Assembly (NCBI GenBank): GCA_017558775.1
Contig: JAFYTP010000044.1
Coordinates: 1 to 42,185 of the forward strand
Length of the DNA: 42,185 nt
Reading direction: 5' to 3'
Origin: Bacteroidales bacterium
GTDB taxonomy: Bacteria; Bacteroidota; Bacteroidia; Bacteroidales; UBA932
The notes beneath the pieces are model-generated. The model did no database searches and was not told the DNA's origin. It saw only the letters and a program-made list of their open reading frames with translations. The position numbers and the translations under genes are program-made. Each line of letters opens with the position of its first letter. Position 1 is the stretch's first letter. Positions 1 through 9,188 of the stretch are shown here, in pieces.

Positions 1-331
1 TCTCGTCAAGGAACTCGGTGTCCTCCTGGAGGACCACATTGAAAACGGACTGGTTTCCGACGGGAATCACCTGGGAGGCGTAACCGATGCAGGAAACTTC
101 AATGTTCGCGCCCGCGGGCACGTTAAGACGGAAAGTACCGTCAACATTGGTTACCGCGCCGATGGACGTGTTTCCGACAACCACCACGGCGGCACCGACG
201 ACCGGTGCACCGGTGGCATCGGCAACCGTTCCGCTGATGGCACGATTCTGGGCGGTCGCGACCGTTCCCAGGAGGCCCGCTGCGATGATCATCGCGGCGG
301 TCGCCATTCTTGCAAAAAATTGCCTTGTCAT
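1..331 (-). CDS. SusC-type TonB-dependent transporter, N-terminal part (runs off left edge)
   Basis: This is the first 110 codons of an outer-membrane SusC/RagA-type transporter that would import oligosaccharides with TonB energy. The start ATG is at 331 on the minus strand. Residues 1-27 form a signal peptide ending at TATAQ, followed by a carboxypeptidase-regulatory-like (CarbopepD_reg_2) beta-sandwich with the family features GTVADATGAPVVGA, a GAVTNVDGTF turn and VSCIGYASQ. The plug and barrel lie outside the window. It is divergent from HTCS-1 across a 245-bp gap, the usual layout of a regulator and its target polysaccharide locus, so a SusD and enzymes probably follow to the left. The family assignment is secure; the substrate cannot be inferred from this fragment. 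Confidence 0.9.
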   Translation of the reverse strand, partial: MTRQFFARMATAAMIIAAGLLGTVATAQNRAISGTVADATGAPVVGAAVVVVGNTSIGAVTNVDGTFRLNVPAGANIEVSCIGYASQVIPVGNQSVFNVVLQEDTEFLDE

Positions 332-576
332 AAAGCGTTAATTAGGGTTGGTATAAAAATAAATAGGGTTAAAAGTTTTTCAGGGCGTTATTTTTGTCCA
401 GGACAAATTTACCTTTTCTTGAAACCCAGCCCTTTCATTTGCTGACCGAAATACCTTAATAATCAATCATTACCAAAGAACCAACCGGAGTCCTTAGGAC
501 TTTTGAAAGATATTTTAAAAGATTTGAATCGATTTTAAATGGAAAAATTGCTAACTTGCCGTCCAAAGAATGAAAA
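332..576. promoter_or_regulatory. Divergent AT-rich control region between SusC (partial) and HTCS-1
   Basis: The 245-bp gap is markedly AT-rich. A minus-strand -7 box TAAATTTG lies at 404-411, suited to the susC gene. A plus-strand box TATTTTTG lies at 389-396. Both touch a 15-bp palindrome, TTTGTCC-A-GGACAAA, at 393-407. A second small palindrome, AGTCCT-T-AGGACT, lies at 489-501, nearer HTCS-1. I found no convincing -33 partner for either -7 box and no clear promoter just upstream of the HTCS-1 start; TAACTTGC at 552-559 is a poor match. Assignments are by pattern only. Confidence 0.5.
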
Positions 577-3500
577 ATGAAAAAGCTAGCCTTTCTGACC
601 CTTCTCATAACGTTTTTCCTGCCCGTTTCAGCCCAGGATTATCCCATACTTTTCAGGAATTACAGCACCGATGACGGCCTCCCCGACAATTCCGTCCGTT
701 CCATCTTCCAGGACAGCGACGGATTGATCTGGCTTTGCACGCGCGAAGGTATCTGTATGTATGACGGAATGCACTTCCTGCAGCTCGAGGACCCTTCCTG
801 CGACATCCTGGACGGCCTGGCGATGAGCCTCGCGGAAGACCGCCAGCACCGGCTGTGGTTCGTCACCACGCAAGGTATCGGCTACCACGACCTGGCGACC
901 GGGGAGAACAAGACGGTCCGCCGGAGTGTCTCCCGCGGCATCGTCGGCGCGGCGGATATCGCCGTGGACCGCAACGGGATGGTCTGGATCGCGAACGAAG
1001 ACATCTTCTGCTGGGACCCTTCCCGGGAAATGCTCGTGGACTACTCCCCCATCGCCCTCTTCCGGAGCAACTCCGTCGAGGCGGACAGCAACGGCAGCAT
1101 CTGGTTCCTGTCCACGAACGGGGACATGTACCGGTTCAACAACATCGCCGGGACCTTCGACCGGGTCCGCTCCAGCGGCCTGGGCGAGCGTTTTTCCCGG
1201 CAGGACCTCGCCTCTGACAACGCCGGCCACATCCTGTCCACCGCCTACGGCGGCCTGGTGCTCCAGACCGACATTTTCACCAACGCGACGACCACGCTCT
1301 ACCGGACGGACACCGGCGAAATCCGCTGCATCGTCCCCGAACGCGACGGCCGCTGCTGGCTGGGCACCGAAAGCGGCATCCTCCTGATGGACGGAAACCA
1401 GGTCCACACCTTCACCCACGACAAGACCGACCCGGAATCCCTGGCCGGCGAAGACGTCTGGTCCATGCTGCGCGACCGCCAGGGGAACATCTGGGTGGGC
1501 ATGTTCTACAACGGCCTGGCCCTGCACAAGAACCTCCGGAACCTCGTGTTCCGCCACCAGGGCCGCCAGTCGGGCGGTGACCTCTCCGGCAACATGATCC
1601 GTCCGATCATCGTCGTCGACGACGCACACATCCTCGCCGGCGCCGAGGACGGCGGCCTCAACCTGCTGAACCTGACGAACGACACCCTGGAAGACCTGAC
1701 TTTCCCGGGACCGGACGGCAAGTCGCTCAACATCCAGGGTCTCTGCCTGGACGGGAACGACCTGTGGATCGCCACGTTCGGCAACGGCATGTTCCGGATG
1801 GATTTCTCCTCCCGGAAAATCCTGAAGAACTATCTGTCCGACCTGTCCGCCGCCACGGTCTACCGCACCAAGTCCGGCGACATCTATATGGGCACGACCG
1901 CGGGCCTGTACCGCTACGACCGCGCGCAGGACCGTTTCCAGTCCTGCCCCGAATTCGGCAGCGCCTTCATCCACGCCATGTTCGAGGATTCCCGCGGCGA
2001 CCTTTGGATCGGTTCTTACGGCAACGGCGTCTGGACGGGGAAGGACGGGGAATTCCGGCACATCTCCACCGCCGACAAGGCGTTCGGGTTGACCTCTGAC
2101 TATATTACGTGCATCCGCGAGGACAGCCGTCACCGGGTGTGGGTCCTGACGGAGGCGGGCGGCGCCTGCTACGCCGGGATGGACGAGATCGCTTCCGGCG
2201 AGTTCCAGTTCCGGAACATCTCCCGCAAGACCGGTCTCCCCTCCTCCATCGCCTGCTGCATCCAGGAAGACCTGGACCAGGTCCTGTGGATCACCACCAC
2301 CCACGGCATCGTGAAACTCGCCCCGGACGACCTGACCATCCGGGAAGTGTATCTGGAGGACCGCGGAAACATGCAGAACCAGTATTCCTACGGTTCCGGA
2401 TGCTCCACGCCCGGCGGCCGGCTGTTCTTCGGTACCAGCCGCGGACTCATCGGCTTCATGCCGTCGGAGCGCTACACCCGGCGCCCGCCGCAACTGTTCA
2501 TCACCGACATCTCCGTTTCCGGCCCCACCGGCTCCTTCCCCGTGACCGGTCAAGGCCAGTCCACCATCCGGACGGAAAAGATCCGCATCAAGTACGCGGA
2601 CCTGTCGGCCCTGACCATCCGCTATGCCGCCCCGGACTTCCAGTCCTCCCGGGCCGGCATGTTCGAGACCGTGCTGGAAGGAAGGCGGAAAACCATCCGC
2701 AACATCACCTCGTCGGGCGAAGCTGTCTATACGGACCTGTCGCCGGGTGAATACCTGTTCCGCGTGAGCGGAATCGGCGCCCGGAGAGGCGCTACCCGCT
2801 CCCTGAAGATCGAGGTCGACCCTCCCTTCTACATGTCCCGGATCGCCATCCTGCTGTACATCCTGTTCCTGGGCCTGCTCCTGTTCCTGCTGGCCCGTCA
2901 GTGGGATTTCTACCGGCAGATGAAGATGACCCGGCAGGTGGAACGCCTCCAGGCCGAGACGCAGAAGGAACTCTATGACGCGAAGATCAATTTCTTCACG
3001 AACATCACCCACGAGATCCGCACCCCGCTTTCCCTGATCAAGATGCCGCTGGACAAGATCATCGCCAGCGGGAATTACACGGAGAGCAGCCAGCAGGAAC
3101 TGCTGACGATGCAGAAGAACACCGACCGCCTGCTCAGCCTGACCAACCAGCTCCTGGACCTGCGGAAGATGGAGAAGATGGAGATCAAGCCCACCTTCCT
3201 CACGAACGACCTCGGCGCCCTGGTCCGGAAGACCTGTGACCGCTTCGTCAACATGGCGGAGGACCAGCACATCCGGATGGACATCACCCTGCCGGAGACG
3301 CCGTTCCCGGTGGACTGCGCCGCCGAAATGGTGGACAAGATCGTCGCGAACATGGTCTCCAACGCCTGCAAATACGGCGACGGCTATGTGCGGGTCGCCC
3401 TGGAACCCGTTCCGAACCAGGACCGCGTCCGCATCCGCGTGGACAGCGACGGCGAACGGATTCCGGAGAACGAGGTCGAACAGATCTTCGAGAAGTTCTA

Positions 3501-4479
3501 CCAGGGTACGCCCGCCCGCCAGAGCAAGGGTACCGGACTCGGACTCCCCTATGCCCGGAGCCTGGCGGCCCTGCACGGCGGCACCCTCGTCCTGGACCGT
3601 TCCGTGAAGGAATACAACTCTTTCGTGCTGGAACTGCCCATCCATCAGGAAGCCATGGTGGAAATGCCCGCCACCCACGAGAAAGAGGCCGAAGAGACGC
3701 ACGCGCCCGTCGACAATCTCCTCCACACCATCCTTGTGGTGGAAGACGATCCCGAAATGCGGGGTTATCTCGCGAAGGAACTGTCCGAACTGTACAACGT
3801 TCTGGTGGCCGCGAACGGCGAAGACGCGCTGAAACTGGTTGAAAGCCAGCGCATTGATCTGATTGTCAGCGACATCATGATGCCTGGCATCGACGGTGTC
3901 GCCCTCTGCAACCAGATCAAGTCCACGACGGAATACTGCCACATCCCGGTCATCCTCCTGACCGCGGCCGTGGGTATGGAAACCCGCATCGAGACGCTGG
4001 ACGCCGGCGCCGACGGCTACATCGAGAAGCCGTTCGCCATCGAGCTGCTCCAGGCGAACATCGCCAACCTGTTCAAGAACCGGGAAATCGCGAACCGCCA
4101 GTTCACCCAGTCCCCGCTCACGCACTTCAACTCGATGGTGACGGGCGGCATGGACCAGGAATTCATGGAACGGCTGCATGAGACGGTGATGAAGCACCTG
4201 GCCGAACCCGACCTGAACATCGAGACGCTCACCTCCGAACTCGGCACCAGCAAATCCACCCTCTACCGCAAAGTAACGGCCAACACGGGCCTCAACATCA
4301 ATGAGTACATCCGTGTCAGCCGTCTCAAGAAAGCGGCAGAGATGCTTTCCAGTCAGAAGTACCGGATCAGCGAGGTGGCTTATATGACGGGATTCTCCTC
4401 CCCGTCCTACTTCGCCACCTGCTTCCAGAAACAATTCAACGTTTCACCTTCTTCGTTCGTTAAAGGTCTTAAAGGCTGA
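577..4479 (+). CDS. Hybrid two-component system regulator (HTCS-1)
   Basis: A single-chain sensor kinase and transcription activator of 1300 residues. Order seen: signal peptide (1-19, ending VSAQ); a periplasmic double beta-propeller sensor made of Reg_prop repeats (for example DGLIWLCTREGI, GNIWVGMFYNGLAL) to about 670; a Y_Y_Y domain to about 750; one membrane helix at about 755-775; HisKA with phospho-acceptor His812 in NITHEIRTP; HATPase with N-box SNACKYG and G2 box KGTGLGL; a receiver domain with phospho-acceptor Asp1099 in SDIMMPG; and a C-terminal AraC-type HTH (about 1215-1297). Its divergent neighbour is a susC, so it probably controls the locus to the left and perhaps GH9/GH67. 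It overlaps the convergent GH9 gene by 11 bp. The ATP-lid G1 box reads DSDGER instead of DxGxG. The ligand is unknown; by family it should be an oligosaccharide. Confidence 0.95.
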   Translation: MKKLAFLTLLITFFLPVSAQDYPILFRNYSTDDGLPDNSVRSIFQDSDGLIWLCTREGICMYDGMHFLQLEDPSCDILDGLAMSLAEDRQHRLWFVTTQGIGYHDLATGENKTVRRSVSRGIVGAADIAVDRNGMVWIANEDIFCWDPSREMLVDYSPIALFRSNSVEADSNGSIWFLSTNGDMYRFNNIAGTFDRVRSSGLGERFSRQDLASDNAGHILSTAYGGLVLQTDIFTNATTTLYRTDTGEIRCIVPERDGRCWLGTESGILLMDGNQVHTFTHDKTDPESLAGEDVWSMLRDRQGNIWVGMFYNGLALHKNLRNLVFRHQGRQSGGDLSGNMIRPIIVVDDAHILAGAEDGGLNLLNLTNDTLEDLTFPGPDGKSLNIQGLCLDGNDLWIATFGNGMFRMDFSSRKILKNYLSDLSAATVYRTKSGDIYMGTTAGLYRYDRAQDRFQSCPEFGSAFIHAMFEDSRGDLWIGSYGNGVWTGKDGEFRHISTADKAFGLTSDYITCIREDSRHRVWVLTEAGGACYAGMDEIASGEFQFRNISRKTGLPSSIACCIQEDLDQVLWITTTHGIVKLAPDDLTIREVYLEDRGNMQNQYSYGSGCSTPGGRLFFGTSRGLIGFMPSERYTRRPPQLFITDISVSGPTGSFPVTGQGQSTIRTEKIRIKYADLSALTIRYAAPDFQSSRAGMFETVLEGRRKTIRNITSSGEAVYTDLSPGEYLFRVSGIGARRGATRSLKIEVDPPFYMSRIAILLYILFLGLLLFLLARQWDFYRQMKMTRQVERLQAETQKELYDAKINFFTNITHEIRTPLSLIKMPLDKIIASGNYTESSQQELLTMQKNTDRLLSLTNQLLDLRKMEKMEIKPTFLTNDLGALVRKTCDRFVNMAEDQHIRMDITLPETPFPVDCAAEMVDKIVANMVSNACKYGDGYVRVALEPVPNQDRVRIRVDSDGERIPENEVEQIFEKFYQGTPARQSKGTGLGLPYARSLAALHGGTLVLDRSVKEYNSFVLELPIHQEAMVEMPATHEKEAEETHAPVDNLLHTILVVEDDPEMRGYLAKELSELYNVLVAANGEDALKLVESQRIDLIVSDIMMPGIDGVALCNQIKSTTEYCHIPVILLTAAVGMETRIETLDAGADGYIEKPFAIELLQANIANLFKNREIANRQFTQSPLTHFNSMVTGGMDQEFMERLHETVMKHLAEPDLNIETLTSELGTSKSTLYRKVTANTGLNINEYIRVSRLKKAAEMLSSQKYRISEVAYMTGFSSPSYFATCFQKQFNVSPSSFVKGLKG

Positions 4480-6997
4480 GATTCCTGAAGGTCTCGCCCC
4501 AGATTAAATATCCGGTGTTACCGGCGATGGTGCCCTCGTTCTGACCCCAGAGGAAGGGCCAGTCGTCGTAGTTCTCGAAGTGGTCCGGGTGGCGGAAGAG
4601 CAGGCCGGGGGCCATGTTGCCGGGGATGAAGGAGAAGTCGGCCCGGTTGTTTCCGTAGAAGACCTGCTTGGGGCGCGCCGCGCCGACGGCGGCCACCCAG
4701 GAGTAGTTGTGGTACGGATGGCAGCCGAACAGCCAGGAAGGAACCTTGTAGATGTGTTCCTTGCCGATGATGTCGGGATAGTGCCGATACGCGTTGCACA
4801 CGGTGGTGCCGAAACCGGTCACCTGGCCGCCGCCCGCCCAGTTGCCGAGGCCGATCGGAATGCCGTAGGGATTGTCCTCCTCCAGTTGCAGGATATAGTC
4901 GCGGTACTGCTCCACATAGGGGCGGAGTTTCTCCTTATACGCATCATCCAGGTACGGAATGGCCTCCAGGGCCGCGCTGATGGCGCCCATCGGCATCCGC
5001 TCCAGGGCCGGCCAGACGGCGGCCGTGAACTGGTCCAGATACTTGGGATCCTTCGTGGAAACGTATAACTGGAGGGAGGTGGAGAAACTGCCGGCCGCAT
5101 TGAAGCGACGGCGGTTGCGGGCTGTGGTATCGGTCGCCATCAGTTTCGTCCCCTCCTCCTGGAGGCGGATGGACTGCTTCAGGGCACGCTGCGCCAGAGC
5201 CGGGTCGTAGTCGGCCAGGACGCGGCTCGCGGCCGCGAACATCGTCGCCGCCTGCAGGTCCAGGCCAGGATTCCGGCTGGTGAAAGCCCACATGTCGTCC
5301 GGGGTGCCGCTGGACTTGCCGTCGGCGGACTTCTGGTAGGGTTTCAAGCGCGGGTCGTAGTGCAGGCCGTCGGTGATGCCGGCCGCATCGCCCAGGTGGT
5401 GGTAATTGTCCAGGACCGAATTCGACAGCGTCTGGGCCATGTGGCCGATCTGCTCGGCCTGCGCCACGAGGTTCAGGACGCCGTGCTCGATGTACTGGAG
5501 GATATCCGGCGTTCCGTCAGGCCGATGGAGCTCCACATAGCGCTGTTCCTCGCTGACAAAAGTCTCGTCCCGCTCCGAGCGGAACTGCTCCCACAGGGTG
5601 ATGAGGTTCATCACCACGCTGATGTTGGAGCCCGTCTCGATGTCAAAGTCGCCGGCGTCGAAGAAACCACCCACATTCAGGCCGGGAATGAGTTCCAGGG
5701 CCTTGTACTTCGTGTCGGTCGTGGGTCCCTGCCAGTGCAGGTCGAAGTGGTCCGTACTCGGCGGGGCCTGCAGATAGCCCTCCTTGAACGGCTCGCCGTG
5801 CCAGAGGCGGTAGCCCTCGTGGACGGCCATGTGGTTCAGATGGACGGGAATCCAGACATCGCTCGTCGCCACCGTGATCTTGTCGTACACGGACGGGTCG
5901 ATGATGAAGTTCCCCGTCTGCACATCTCCGTAACGGATGAAATAGACGCCGGGTTCGGACAGTTTCGAGAAATCGAACTTGGCGTAGTTGTATTTATAAT
6001 ACTCGCCCCAGACCTTCACGGGACCGGAGAAAGCCTCGCTCGCGGAACCATCGGCCTCCACCTTCCACACGGAAGCCTTGGCCTTTACCTTATCTTTCTT
6101 ATCGAGCTCAATAACGGCAACCTTCGGCTGATCAGGCACATAGCCCATCTGGGAGAAGCCCACGTTGGGTTCCCGGATCCAGCCCGGGACGGCATTCGGC
6201 TCCACGGTCCAGGTGAGGACCTTGCCGGTCTGGCCGGCCGGGAGGACGCTCCGCAGGACGAACCAGCCGTTCTGGGCGAGCATCCGGCCGTCATAGAGGC
6301 TGAGCTCGCTCTCGCTGGTGATCTTCACCATCCGCTGCGGGTCGTCCGGCGCGAGGAGGAATTCGTGGCCCGAATTGAGCGGCAGTGCCTCGATGAACTC
6401 GCCGGTGCCCCGGTCGTCATAGGTCCGGTAGCCCTTAAACTGACGGACTTTCTCTTCGTTGGGACGGGTTTTCGTGTCACTCACCGCATAGCGCGGGAAG
6501 CGGTTCGGCTTTTCATCGACCAGATAAGCCTTGTTCCAGTACTGCGAGGGAAGGAATTCCAGGTTGAAGCCCGCCTCTCCCGCCAGGGCGTCCGGCACCG
6601 GCTTGTCCAGGAAGACGGAGATTTCCACGGCCTTTCCCTTGGCCGTCACGACGACGCGGGAATCGAAGTCATACCAGTCGTACCGGAGGCCCACCTCGAT
6701 GCTGTTGGCGAGGGAGTCGACGGTGCGGGAGGTCATCGTGGGGACGAGGTCCCACTGCTCCGGGGTGGGGCTCAGGCGGACGGCGCCGCCCTGGACGGTC
6801 CGCACCCCGTGGTGCACCACCTCGATACCGGAATTCTTTTCGTCGTTGAAGCCTCCGTTGAAGGCGTTGCTGTACACCAGGACGTTCACGCCCTGGCGCT
6901 CGAAATACCCGAGATCGTTGAGCCGGAGGTCCGTAGTTTTAGGTTGACAGGCGGCCGCGAGGAGCGCGACGGCGGCAAGGAGATGGAAAGGTTTCAT
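4469..6997 (-). CDS. GH9 family glycoside hydrolase, lipoprotein
   Basis: A secreted glycosidase of 842 residues from the chosen start. The start at 6997 gives a clean lipoprotein signal, MKPFHLLAAVALLAAAC, with lipidated Cys17; an ATG at 7003 in the same frame is possible. An N-terminal Ig-like domain (CelD_N type, ending near GVYFIRYGDVQTGNF) precedes an (alpha/alpha)6 barrel. The GH9 hallmarks are DAGDF at 447-451, whose two Asp residues bind the nucleophilic water, and the proton donor Glu821 in GQNEGTIAGN near the C-terminus. Known GH9 enzymes are inverting and cut beta-1,4-glucan, mixed-linkage glucan or xyloglucan. The exact substrate is not readable from sequence, and a GH9 is not a usual xylan enzyme. 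Its stop overlaps the end of HTCS-1. Family confidence is high, substrate confidence low. Confidence 0.88.
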   Translation of the reverse strand: MKPFHLLAAVALLAAACQPKTTDLRLNDLGYFERQGVNVLVYSNAFNGGFNDEKNSGIEVVHHGVRTVQGGAVRLSPTPEQWDLVPTMTSRTVDSLANSIEVGLRYDWYDFDSRVVVTAKGKAVEISVFLDKPVPDALAGEAGFNLEFLPSQYWNKAYLVDEKPNRFPRYAVSDTKTRPNEEKVRQFKGYRTYDDRGTGEFIEALPLNSGHEFLLAPDDPQRMVKITSESELSLYDGRMLAQNGWFVLRSVLPAGQTGKVLTWTVEPNAVPGWIREPNVGFSQMGYVPDQPKVAVIELDKKDKVKAKASVWKVEADGSASEAFSGPVKVWGEYYKYNYAKFDFSKLSEPGVYFIRYGDVQTGNFIIDPSVYDKITVATSDVWIPVHLNHMAVHEGYRLWHGEPFKEGYLQAPPSTDHFDLHWQGPTTDTKYKALELIPGLNVGGFFDAGDFDIETGSNISVVMNLITLWEQFRSERDETFVSEEQRYVELHRPDGTPDILQYIEHGVLNLVAQAEQIGHMAQTLSNSVLDNYHHLGDAAGITDGLHYDPRLKPYQKSADGKSSGTPDDMWAFTSRNPGLDLQAATMFAAASRVLADYDPALAQRALKQSIRLQEEGTKLMATDTTARNRRRFNAAGSFSTSLQLYVSTKDPKYLDQFTAAVWPALERMPMGAISAALEAIPYLDDAYKEKLRPYVEQYRDYILQLEEDNPYGIPIGLGNWAGGGQVTGFGTTVCNAYRHYPDIIGKEHIYKVPSWLFGCHPYHNYSWVAAVGAARPKQVFYGNNRADFSFIPGNMAPGLLFRHPDHFENYDDWPFLWGQNEGTIAGNTGYLIWGETFRNLSL

Positions 6998-7048
6998 ATA
7001 CATGTGGTTTGACTTCCGCAAGATACGGGGATTCCGGCGGACGGTATA

Positions 7049-7061
7049 GCAACTTTGTTGC
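7049..7061. promoter_or_regulatory. Inverted repeat in the GH9/GH67 divergent promoter
   Basis: GCAAC-TTT-GTTGC is a 5-bp inverted repeat in the 153-bp gap between the divergently read GH9 (start 6997) and GH67 (start 7151) genes. Its position suggests a possible regulator site serving one or both promoters. No binding protein can be named. A poor minus-strand match to the -7 consensus (TATCTTGC) lies at 7018-7025, upstream of GH9. Confidence 0.35.
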
Positions 7062-7121
7062 AAATAGTGTCAGTTTTGACTCATGGCACCCCCGAGTGAA
7101 GGAAGGTTGCGGGGAAAAGAT

Positions 7122-7129
7122 TATCTTTG
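7122..7129 (+). promoter_or_regulatory. -7 promoter element of GH67-esterase operon
   Basis: TATCTTTG fits the Bacteroidota TAnnTTTG -7 consensus exactly and ends 21 nt before the GH67 start codon. No TTTG -33 box is visible at the usual 19-22 bp spacing, which would fit a promoter that needs an activator. Confidence 0.6.
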
Positions 7130-7150
7130 TGATATAAAGAACCACTGATT

Positions 7151-9178
7151 ATGCGCGCATTTTCCATCGCTGCTTTGGCGGGACTTCTTCTCGCCGCCTG
7201 CACTTCTTCCGCCCGTCCCGCGGAACAGGACGGAACCGACCTCTGGCTCGCCGCCGGAAGGCCTTATTCGGAGGTCCTCGCTTCGGTCCAGACCGCCATC
7301 GACCCGGCCCTGCCGGCTGAGGGATTCCACATTTATGATGTCGATGGTTCCCGCCACATCGACGCCGGTTCCGAAGCCGGCCTGCGGTACGGCGTCTATG
7401 CCCTGCAACGGGCGGAGGCGCTGGGACAGGCGGGCCCCGGCATCGACCTGCAGGAAAAACCTTTCTATGACCTGCGGCTGTTGAACCACTGGGACAACCT
7501 GGACGACACCGTGGAACGGGGGTATGCGGGACTGTCGATGTGGGAGTGGACCGCGCCGGATGTCCCGGAGGAGCGCATCCGCCACTATGGCGAGCTGTGC
7601 GCGTCCGTCGGCATCAACGGTTCCGTCCTCAACAACGTGAATTCCAATCCGCTGGTCCTGGACGCCGAGCATATCGCCCGTGTGGCGAAGATTGCGGACA
7701 TTCTGCGCGAATACGGCATCAAGACATACCTCTCCATCAAATGGACCAGTCCCATCGCCCTGGACGGCCTGAAAAGCGGCGATCCGCTGGACCCGAAGGT
7801 GCGGGCCTGGTGGAAGGACAAGGCCGCGGAGATTTACGCGGCGATCCCGGACTTCGGCGGTTTCCTCGTGAAGGCCAATTCCGAGGGCCAGGCCGGTCCG
7901 CAGGACTACGGCCGCACGCACGCCGACGGTGCCAACATGCTCGCCGAGGCCTTGAAGCCCTACGGCGGCATCGTGATGTGGCGCGCCTTCGTGTACGCTC
8001 CCACGAGCCCCGACCGCGCGAACCAGGCCGTGGAGGAATTCCTGCCGCTGGACGGCCAGTTCGCGGACAACGTGATCGTCCAGATCAAGAACGGACCGGT
8101 CGATTTCCAGCCCCGCGAGCCCTTCAGCCCGCTGTTCGGCAAGCTTCATAACACGAAGATGATGATGGAGTTCCAGATCACGCAGGAGTACCTGGGCTTC
8201 TCCAACCACCTGGCCTATCACGGTACGACCTGGGAGGAATGCCTGGACGCCGACACCTACCGGGACGGCCCCGGCTCCACGGTCGCGAAGATGGTGACCG
8301 CCATCGCGGGCGTCGCCAACACCGGCCAGGACGCCAATTTCTGCGGCTACGTGTTCGCCCAGGCCAACTGGTACGCCTTCGGCCGCCTCGCCTGGAATCC
8401 GGAACTGAGCGCGGAGGAGATTGCCGATGAGTGGGTCCGCCAGACCTTCCTGAAACCCGAGGGCCTTTCGGACAAGAAGTTCGACAAGAAGTTCGTGGAA
8501 CCCGTCAAGGGTATCCTGATGGCCTCCCGCGAGGCGGTGGTCGATTACGAGATGCCGCTGGGCCTGCACCATCTGTTCGGCGGAACGCACTACGGGCCCA
8601 TTCCTTGGGACCGGATGCCGCCCCGCCCGGACTGGCAGCCGCCCTATTACCACCAGGCCGACAGCGCCGGCATCGGCTTCGACCGGACCGACACGGGCTC
8701 CGGCAACGTGGACCAGTACAACGAACCGCTGAGATCGACCTTCGCCAATCTGGAAACCTGCCCGGAGAACCTCCTGCTGTGGTTCCACCACCTGCCCTGG
8801 GATTACAAGCTCTCTTCCGGACGGACGTTATGGGACGAGATTTGCCTGCATTACGACACGGGCATCAGCCAGGTAGAGGCGTTCAGGTCCACCTGGGAGG
8901 AGCTGAAACCGTATGTATCGGCCTCCCTCTTTGAAGAGGTCCAGACCAAGCTCCTCATCCAGCGGAACGACGCGGAATGGTGGAGGGATGCCTGTGTGGG
9001 CTATTTCCAGAAGGTTTCCGGCCTTCCGCTCCCGGCCGAAGTGCGCCCGCTGCGCGTCCCTGTGGATACCTTGATGAAGTCGCTGCTCCGCTCCGACAAG
9101 CTGGGCATGCCTGTTTTTGACGATGAGTACCGGGTGGTCATGGACAAGATGCGCCCGTTCCGTAGAAGGATGCAATAA
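7151..9178 (+). CDS. GH67 alpha-glucuronidase (lipoprotein)
   Basis: It removes alpha-1,2-linked (4-O-methyl)glucuronic acid from the non-reducing-end xylose of xylo-oligosaccharides, as known for GH67. The 675 residues match the family length. Residues 1-17 are a lipoprotein signal (LLLAAC, Cys17). The catalytic barrel carries the signature NHWDNLDDTVERGYAG, the acid Glu245 in KANSEGQ, and the two base candidates Asp318 (GPVDF) and Glu346 (TQEYLG). The spacings 245-318-346 (73 and 28 residues) equal those of the characterised Cellvibrio enzyme (292-365-393, from memory). A XynE-like esterase follows after 10 bp, so the two are co-transcribed. A GH67-esterase pair is also described as xynF-xynE in the Prevotella bryantii xylanase cluster (from memory). 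A second alpha-glucuronidase family, GH115, is encoded at 21.3 kb. Confidence 0.95.
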   Translation: MRAFSIAALAGLLLAACTSSARPAEQDGTDLWLAAGRPYSEVLASVQTAIDPALPAEGFHIYDVDGSRHIDAGSEAGLRYGVYALQRAEALGQAGPGIDLQEKPFYDLRLLNHWDNLDDTVERGYAGLSMWEWTAPDVPEERIRHYGELCASVGINGSVLNNVNSNPLVLDAEHIARVAKIADILREYGIKTYLSIKWTSPIALDGLKSGDPLDPKVRAWWKDKAAEIYAAIPDFGGFLVKANSEGQAGPQDYGRTHADGANMLAEALKPYGGIVMWRAFVYAPTSPDRANQAVEEFLPLDGQFADNVIVQIKNGPVDFQPREPFSPLFGKLHNTKMMMEFQITQEYLGFSNHLAYHGTTWEECLDADTYRDGPGSTVAKMVTAIAGVANTGQDANFCGYVFAQANWYAFGRLAWNPELSAEEIADEWVRQTFLKPEGLSDKKFDKKFVEPVKGILMASREAVVDYEMPLGLHHLFGGTHYGPIPWDRMPPRPDWQPPYYHQADSAGIGFDRTDTGSGNVDQYNEPLRSTFANLETCPENLLLWFHHLPWDYKLSSGRTLWDEICLHYDTGISQVEAFRSTWEELKPYVSASLFEEVQTKLLIQRNDAEWWRDACVGYFQKVSGLPLPAEVRPLRVPVDTLMKSLLRSDKLGMPVFDDEYRVVMDKMRPFRRRMQ

Positions 9179-9188
9179 ACCATTGATT

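Noticed and set aside
628-4434. 1268-codon open frame antisense to HTCS-1
   Set aside because: The frame stays open because of high GC at third positions of the real gene. The product is compositionally biased (His, Arg, Gly, Val, Glu) with no domain, and the plus strand encodes a complete HTCS.
6998-7063. N-terminal extension of GH9 up to 7063
   Set aside because: The extra residues place a charged stretch before the lipoprotein signal and destroy its form. Starts at 6997 or 7003 are preferred.
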